From an uncultured Prevotella sp. (lineage in GTDB: Bacteria; Bacteroidota; Bacteroidia; Bacteroidales; Bacteroidaceae): a stretch of DNA of 10,511 nucleotides. The DNA is taken from contig CAKPRX010000077.1 in assembly GCA_934183135.1 (NCBI GenBank), positions 1-10,511 on the forward strand, in the 5' to 3' direction. Both the position numbers and the translations under genes were made by a program. Within the stretch, counting starts at the first letter, position 1; the number at the start of each line of letters is the position of its first letter. The notes beneath the pieces are model-generated. The model saw nothing but the letters and a program-made list of their open reading frames with translations, searched no databases and had not been told where the DNA came from. Of this stretch, positions 7,701 through 10,511 are shown in pieces.

Positions 7701-8003
7701 CGTCTGCGTCCTATCCTGATGACCTCACTGGCTATGGTTATCGGTCTGTTGCCTCTGATGTTTGCCTCTGGAGTAGGTAAGAACGGTAACCAGACCCTGG
7801 GTGCCGCCGCTGTGGGAGGTATGTTGATAGGTACTATCGTCCAGATATTCATAGTGCCTGCCCTCTTTGCCGTATTCGAGTGGCTGCAGGAGCGCATCAA
7901 ACCTCTGACCTTCGATGATGAGGTCAATGATGAGGCTGCCGTAGAGCTGGAACAGTATGCCAGTGCTGCCCATCGCAATAATGGCAACGCTCAGAACCGA
8001 TAA
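4731..8003 (+). CDS. RND-family multidrug efflux permease (AcrB/MexB-like, HAE1)
   Basis: A 1090-residue inner-membrane, proton-driven pump that should work as a trimer. Topology fits 12 TM helices: TM1 about 10-29, TM2-TM6 about 337-495, TM7 about 540-558, TM8-TM12 about 893-1050, with two large periplasmic loops (about 30-335 and 560-890) for the porter and docking domains. Visible hallmarks are FIKRPVLSTVVSIFFVLLG at the N-terminus, LPIEQYPNIAPPTI, TM4 IAIVVDDAIVVVEAV with the proton-relay aspartates D406/D407, the TM10 lysine K961 in LLAKNAILIVQFALERRR (AcrB K940 equivalent), and RLRPILMTSLA (991-1001) holding the conserved TM11 arginine. GYSFIGGAGSNQGTIVIKLKP (614-634) matches the AcrB loop region near residue 615. 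Residues about 639-680 (GGFFHRIKCALTGGG...GMIYKQTA) differ from AcrB and probably reflect a lineage-specific loop. A complete key-residue set suggests an active pump. It is flanked by adaptor and OMF genes with 39-nt gaps on both sides. Confidence 0.97.
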   Translation: MTFTNFIKRPVLSTVVSIFFVLLGTIGLVSLPIEQYPNIAPPTIMVSTTYQGADAQTVLNSVIAPLEESINGVENMTYMTSSASNSGYASITVYFKQGSDPDMAAVNVQNRVSQAQALLPAEVTRVGVTVTKRQSSNVIMFALSTDDGRYDDQFVTNYALINVIPALKRINGVGDVQSPSTRNYSMRIWLKPEKMKEYGLIPSDISNALAEQNIEAAPGSFGESSDMQYEYTLRYKGRLKTPVEYENIMIKSTTTGQTLRLGDVAKVELGGLQYNVNLLNNGQPAVMGMVQQIAGSNATQIASDVKAQLDELSKNFPPGLKYTVLMDVTEFLFASIEEVIFTLFITLALVFLVVYIFLQDFRSTLIPMIAVPVALIGAFFFLWVFGFSINLLTLSALLLAIAIVVDDAIVVVEAVHAKLDQGYKSAMTAAIDAMNEISGAIISITLVMSAVFVPVSFIGGTSGYFYREFGVTMAVSIVISAINALTLSPALCAMLLKPHEEGHEEKAKSFVDRFHEGFNYQFDKITNKYKGCVQWVINHGMIVGGAVVAGIVALVVLMSTTKTGLVPDEDTGTLFACISTAPGTTQERTAEVVKQVDKMLAANPAIQTRNAIMGYSFIGGAGSNQGTIVIKLKPFDERPGGFFHRIKCALTGGGIEALFVNPMEATSVLGMIYKQTASIKDAQVLAFAPPMISGFSVQNGITMTMQDKTGGDLNRFYTNVQNFLKELNARPEIQTAQTQYNPNYPQYMVDVDVAKTKQAGISPSSVLTVMQGYLGGLYASNFNAYGKLYRVMIQAGPESRMRPDDLNNIYVRCADGTMSPISEFVTLKKVFGPSNITRFNLFTSMDVSVTPNSGYSTGDGMKAIAEVAKNTLPDGYGYEYSGLTRSEAESSNSTGLIFALCIVFVYLILSAQYESYILPLSVVLSIPFGLAGAFAFTDIFGHSNDIYMQISLIMLIGLLAKNAILIVQFALERRRTGMAIKYSAILGAAARLRPILMTSLAMVIGLLPLMFASGVGKNGNQTLGAAAVGGMLIGTIVQIFIVPALFAVFEWLQERIKPLTFDDEVNDEAAVELEQYASAAHRNNGNAQNR

Positions 8004-8042
8004 GAAGAGGTGTCACATCCAATATAACTCAAAGTAAGAACA

Positions 8043-9437
8043 ATGAAAAAACATATTAATATATTACTGATAGGTCTGGCAGCGCTCTCTATGAGCAGCT
8101 GCAAGACCCTATACGGCAAATATGAGCGCCCACAGGTGAAGACCAGCGGGCTGGTACGCGACTCGGCTTCTATCAGCGACACGCTGGCCGTGCGCGATAC
8201 CACATCGTTTGCCAACATACCCTGGCGTAGCGTCTTCACCGACCCACAGTTGCAGAGTCTGATAGAGAAGGCCCTGGCCAACAACCCCAACCTGCTCAAC
8301 GCTGCCCTTAATGTGAAGATGGCCGAGGATCAGCTCAAGGTGGCCAAACTGGCTTTTGTGCCCGCCCTCTCCTTCTCGCCTCAGGGTACCATATCTTCAT
8401 GGGATGGCAATAAGGCTACCAAGGTGTACAGCCTGCCCGTCAATGCCAGCTGGAGCATAGATCTCTTTGGTAACCTGCTCTCGCAGAAGCGCGGTGCCCA
8501 GATGGCCCTGCTGCAGATGAAAGATTATCAGGTGTCTGTACAGACTAACTTGATAGCTAATGTGGCCAACCTGTACTACTCGCTGCTCATGCTGGACAAG
8601 CAGGTAGAACTGGTAACCGACATGGAGGGACTCACCAAGCGCACCTGGGAAACCATGAAGGTGCTCAAGGATACTCGCCGTGGCTACAACTCGGTTTCGG
8701 CTCAGGCGGCCGAGTCTAATTATTACTCGGTGCTCACCCAGAAGACCGACCTGATGCGCCAGATACGCGAGGCCGAGAACTCGCTCAGTCTGCTCGTAGG
8801 CGAGCAGGCCCATACCATTGCCCGTGGCAAGCTCGAAGACCAGAGCCTGCCTGCCAATTTCTCAACCGGAGTAGGCATCCAGCTGCTCAATAACCGTGCC
8901 GACGTTCACGCTGCCGAGATGAACTTGGCCCAGTGCTTCTACGCCGTAGAGACTGCACGCAGCCGGTTCTATCCCTCGCTGACCATCTCGGGCACTGGAG
9001 CCTTCACCAACTCGAGCGGTGCCGGTATAGTCAATCCTGGCAAGTGGCTCCTCTCGGCCGTAGGTTCGCTGGTACAGCCCATATTCCAGAACGGTCGTCT
9101 CATCGCAGGCCTCAAGGTAGCTAAGGCTCAGTACGAGCAGGCCTATAACACTTGGCAAAACAGCGTGCTGTCGGCTGGTAGCGAGGTGAGCAATGCCCTG
9201 GTGCTCTATAACTCATCGGCCGAGAAGAGCCGTATAGAGGCCAAGCAGATAGAGGTGCTCAAGAAGAACGTCGAGGAGACCCAGATTTTGGTAGCCGATG
9301 CGTCGAGCACCTACCTGGACATCATCACCGCCCAGTCGTCACTGCTCAATGTGCAGTTGTCCAAGGTGGCCGACGATTTTTATAAGATGCAGGCAGTTGT
9401 AAACCTCTACTACGCCTTGGGCGGAGGAGCTAAGTAA
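8043..9437 (+). CDS. Outer-membrane efflux channel lipoprotein (TolC/OprM/NodT family)
   Basis: A 464-residue outer-membrane factor forming the exit duct of the RND complex. It begins with a signal and lipobox MSSC (Cys20), so it is lipidated like OprM/CmeC. Family signs: WRSVFTDPQLQSLIEKALANNPNLLNAALNV (61-91), the 'W..F.DP.L..LI..AL..N' entry; KLAFVPALSFSPQG (102-115); SWSIDLFGNLLSQKRGAQ (136-153), the first barrel strand and helix; then the second repeat LLNNRADVHAAEMNLAQ (281-297) with RSRFYPSLTISGTGAF (306-321), and QPIFQNGRLIAGLKVAKAQYEQA (345-367). The usual 'RRPDV' site reads NRADV. The last helix ends with VVNLYYALGGGAK. Length is in the normal range. It lies 39 nt after the permease and 27 nt before the lpxA-like gene. 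Confidence 0.95.
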   Translation: MKKHINILLIGLAALSMSSCKTLYGKYERPQVKTSGLVRDSASISDTLAVRDTTSFANIPWRSVFTDPQLQSLIEKALANNPNLLNAALNVKMAEDQLKVAKLAFVPALSFSPQGTISSWDGNKATKVYSLPVNASWSIDLFGNLLSQKRGAQMALLQMKDYQVSVQTNLIANVANLYYSLLMLDKQVELVTDMEGLTKRTWETMKVLKDTRRGYNSVSAQAAESNYYSVLTQKTDLMRQIREAENSLSLLVGEQAHTIARGKLEDQSLPANFSTGVGIQLLNNRADVHAAEMNLAQCFYAVETARSRFYPSLTISGTGAFTNSSGAGIVNPGKWLLSAVGSLVQPIFQNGRLIAGLKVAKAQYEQAYNTWQNSVLSAGSEVSNALVLYNSSAEKSRIEAKQIEVLKKNVEETQILVADASSTYLDIITAQSSLLNVQLSKVADDFYKMQAVVNLYYALGGGAK

Positions 9438-9464
9438 CGTTTAACACGATAATTCCAAACGATT

Positions 9465-10247
9465 ATGGCAAGTATAATAAGCCCCAAAGCAGATGTGTCG
9501 CCTAAGGCAAAGATAGGCGATAACTGTAAGATATATCCTTTTGTTTACATCGAGGACGACGTGGTTATAGGCGACAACTGCATTATCTATCCCTTTGTAA
9601 GTATCCTTAATGGAACCCGTATGGGCAATGCCAACAAGGTGTTCCAGGGAGCCGTCATAGCCGCCTTGCCTCAGGATTTCAACTTCACGGGCGAAGATAG
9701 TGAGGTTGTGATAGGCGACCATAATACCATCCGCGAGAATGTGGTTGTCAACCGTGGTACCCACGCTGGCGGCAAGACCGTACTGGGTAACAAGAACTTC
9801 CTCATGGAGGGTGCCCACATCTCGCACGACACTGTGGTGGGCGACGGATGCGTCTTTGGCTATGGTACCAAGATAGCTGGTGACTGCGTGATAGGCAATG
9901 GTGCCATCTTCTCCACCTCGGTGGTCGAGAACGCCAAGACCCGCGTAGGCGACCTGGCCATGATACAGGCCGGCACCACCTTCTCTAAGGATGTGCCCCC
10001 GTATATCATTGCCGGAGGCAAGCCTGTGGCTTATGGAGGCCCCAACCATATCATTATGGAGGCTGCTGGCATAGACGATAAGGTGCGCAAGCATGTGGCT
10101 AATGCCTACCGACTGGTATTCCACGGTCAGACATCGCTCTTCGATGCTATCAACCAGATTAAGGACCAGGTACCCGACGGTGCTGAGGTGCGCAAGATAG
10201 TCGAATTCCTCAGTAGCTCGGAGAAAGGTGTTATCACCAAACTGTAA
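9465..10247 (+). CDS. lpxA: LpxA-family acyl-ACP--UDP-N-acetylglucosamine O-acyltransferase
   Basis: A 260-residue cytoplasmic left-handed beta-helix acyltransferase; E. coli LpxA has 262. The family transfers 3-hydroxyacyl from ACP to the 3-OH of UDP-GlcNAc, the first step of lipid A synthesis. Hexapeptide repeats fill the N-terminal two-thirds (ISPKADVSPKAKIG, VVIGDNCII, TVVGDGCVFG). Specific LpxA signs are AALPQDFNFTGED (66-78; E. coli 'NQDLKYAGE'), IRENVVVNRGTHAGG (89-103), FLMEGAHISHD (112-122), KDVPPYIIAGGKP (175-187) and a helical C-terminal part with HVANAYRLVF (210-219). By alignment to remembered E. coli numbering, H118 and catalytic H121 (E. coli H122/H125) are kept, H144 becomes D140, H160 becomes N156, and the acyl ruler G173 becomes A169. 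The catalytic base is present, but chain preference may differ. It starts at the first in-frame ATG after the OMF gene, 27 nt downstream, likely on the same transcript; fabZ/lpxD/lpxB are not adjacent. It may be a second copy or a paralogue with an altered role. Confidence 0.85.
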   Translation: MASIISPKADVSPKAKIGDNCKIYPFVYIEDDVVIGDNCIIYPFVSILNGTRMGNANKVFQGAVIAALPQDFNFTGEDSEVVIGDHNTIRENVVVNRGTHAGGKTVLGNKNFLMEGAHISHDTVVGDGCVFGYGTKIAGDCVIGNGAIFSTSVVENAKTRVGDLAMIQAGTTFSKDVPPYIIAGGKPVAYGGPNHIIMEAAGIDDKVRKHVANAYRLVFHGQTSLFDAINQIKDQVPDGAEVRKIVEFLSSSEKGVITKL

Positions 10248-10273
10248 ATTCATACCTAATTAGTATTTATGAT

Positions 10274-10314
10274 AAGGGGGAGTCTCGCCGTTGATGGTGG
10301 GTCTTCCCTTTTTT
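10274..10314 (+). terminator. Rho-independent terminator after the lpxA-like gene (end of the efflux-lpxA transcript)
   Basis: AAGGGGGA (10274-10281) pairs with TCTTCCCTT (10302-10310), extended inward by CTCGCC (10284-10289) with GGTGGG (10296-10301). The loop is GTTGAT, with small bulges. Six Ts follow at 10309-10314, the first two of them paired in the stem base. No comparable hairpin occurs between the adaptor start and this point, so it is the natural end for all four genes. Confidence 0.75.
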
Positions 10315-10363
10315 CGTATCACGTCGTCGGCCATGGCAAAATTAAAAATAGTTAGCCATTTGC

Positions 10364-10394
10364 TTTGTGCTGTGTGTGGATTGTGCTAACTTTG
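10364..10394 (+). promoter_or_regulatory. Bacteroidetes-type promoter for the last gene
   Basis: TTTG at 10364-10367, a 19-nt spacer, and TAACTTTG at 10387-10394, perfect matches to the consensus -33 and -7 elements. Initiation is expected near 10401, about 18 nt before the ATG at 10419. Upstream lies the palindrome GCCATGGC (10330-10337) and an A/T-rich run (10338-10350), which may act as an upstream element. Confidence 0.75.
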
Positions 10395-10418
10395 TAAACG
10401 TAATATCAGAAAGACCCT

Positions 10419-10511
10419 ATGAAGCGAACCCTTACCCTGCTGGCACTGGTAGTGTGTGCCATGACCGCCCTCGGCGCCGAGAAGCCCAAGAGGGTGCTGG
10501 TGGAGACTCCC
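10419..10511 (+). CDS. Exported protein, N-terminal fragment (possibly periplasmic peptidyl-prolyl isomerase); cut by window end
   Basis: Thirty-one codons from the ATG at 10419, open to the window edge. Residues 1-20 form a standard Sec signal peptide (MKRTLTLLALVVCAMTALGA) with a likely cut at LGA|EK. C13 sits inside the hydrophobic core and is not placed like a lipobox. The first mature residues EKPKRVLVETP resemble the opening strand of Bacteroidales exported cyclophilin-type peptidyl-prolyl isomerases ('...kVlieTs.GnI...'), but too little is visible to test this. A strong promoter directly upstream and the preceding terminator show that it is an independent transcript. The gene call rests on signal peptide, promoter and frame; the isomerase idea is a guess. 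Confidence 0.6.
   Translation, partial: MKRTLTLLALVVCAMTALGAEKPKRVLVETP

Noticed and set aside
9438..9464. Short inverted repeat CGTTT...AAACG between the OMF and lpxA-like genes
   Set aside because: Only five base pairs and no T run after it, so not a credible terminator; the genes are treated as co-transcribed.
9441..10253. Long open frame (270 codons) on the minus strand opposite the lpxA-like gene
   Set aside because: It is the antisense shadow of a well-supported LpxA gene; its translation shows no family motif, and no Bacteroidetes promoter is visible for it.

Overview
The window looks like chromosome from a Bacteroidales bacterium, most likely Prevotella/Bacteroides-like. Three things point there: promoters of the Bacteroidetes type (TTTG, about 19-20 nt, TAnnTTTG) with no strong Shine-Dalgarno sites; families largely confined to that phylum (DUF4251 proteins and an OMP_b-brl_3-type outer-membrane barrel); and SpII lipoprotein signals on cell-envelope genes. 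All convincing genes are on the + strand. I see no rRNA, tRNA, CRISPR array or insertion sequence.

Layout. (1) Bases 1-950 hold the 3' part of a TonB-dependent-receptor-like barrel protein, closed by a strong hairpin terminator (978-1026). (2) Bases 1101-3231 form a compact three-gene operon behind a recognisable promoter (1037-1068): two tandem DUF4251 paralogues, one exported and one a lipoprotein, then a protein with a signal peptide and a TonB C-terminal-like domain that overlaps the second paralogue by ATGA. A terminator follows directly (3232-3272). (3) An AT-rich intergenic stretch (3273-3479) carries a -7 box and a cluster of TGGT/ACCA inverted half-sites. It leads into a complete tripartite RND efflux operon: adaptor lipoprotein (3480-4691), AcrB-like permease (4731-8003) and TolC/OprM-like lipoprotein (8043-9437). 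(4) An LpxA-family acyltransferase gene (9465-10247) sits 27 nt behind the efflux genes with no visible terminator between, so it probably shares their transcript, which ends at the terminator at 10274-10314. (5) A very good promoter (10364-10394) drives a truncated exported protein at the right edge, perhaps a peptidyl-prolyl isomerase.

Everything concerns the cell envelope. The adaptor, permease and outer-membrane factor should form one drug/solute export complex across both membranes, while LpxA makes the first acylated precursor of lipid A. I do not see a clearly unprecedented system. The most unusual items are the DUF4251-DUF4251-TonB_C operon, the linkage of an lpxA-like gene with substituted active-site-region histidines to an RND pump, and the inverted-repeat cluster upstream of the pump.
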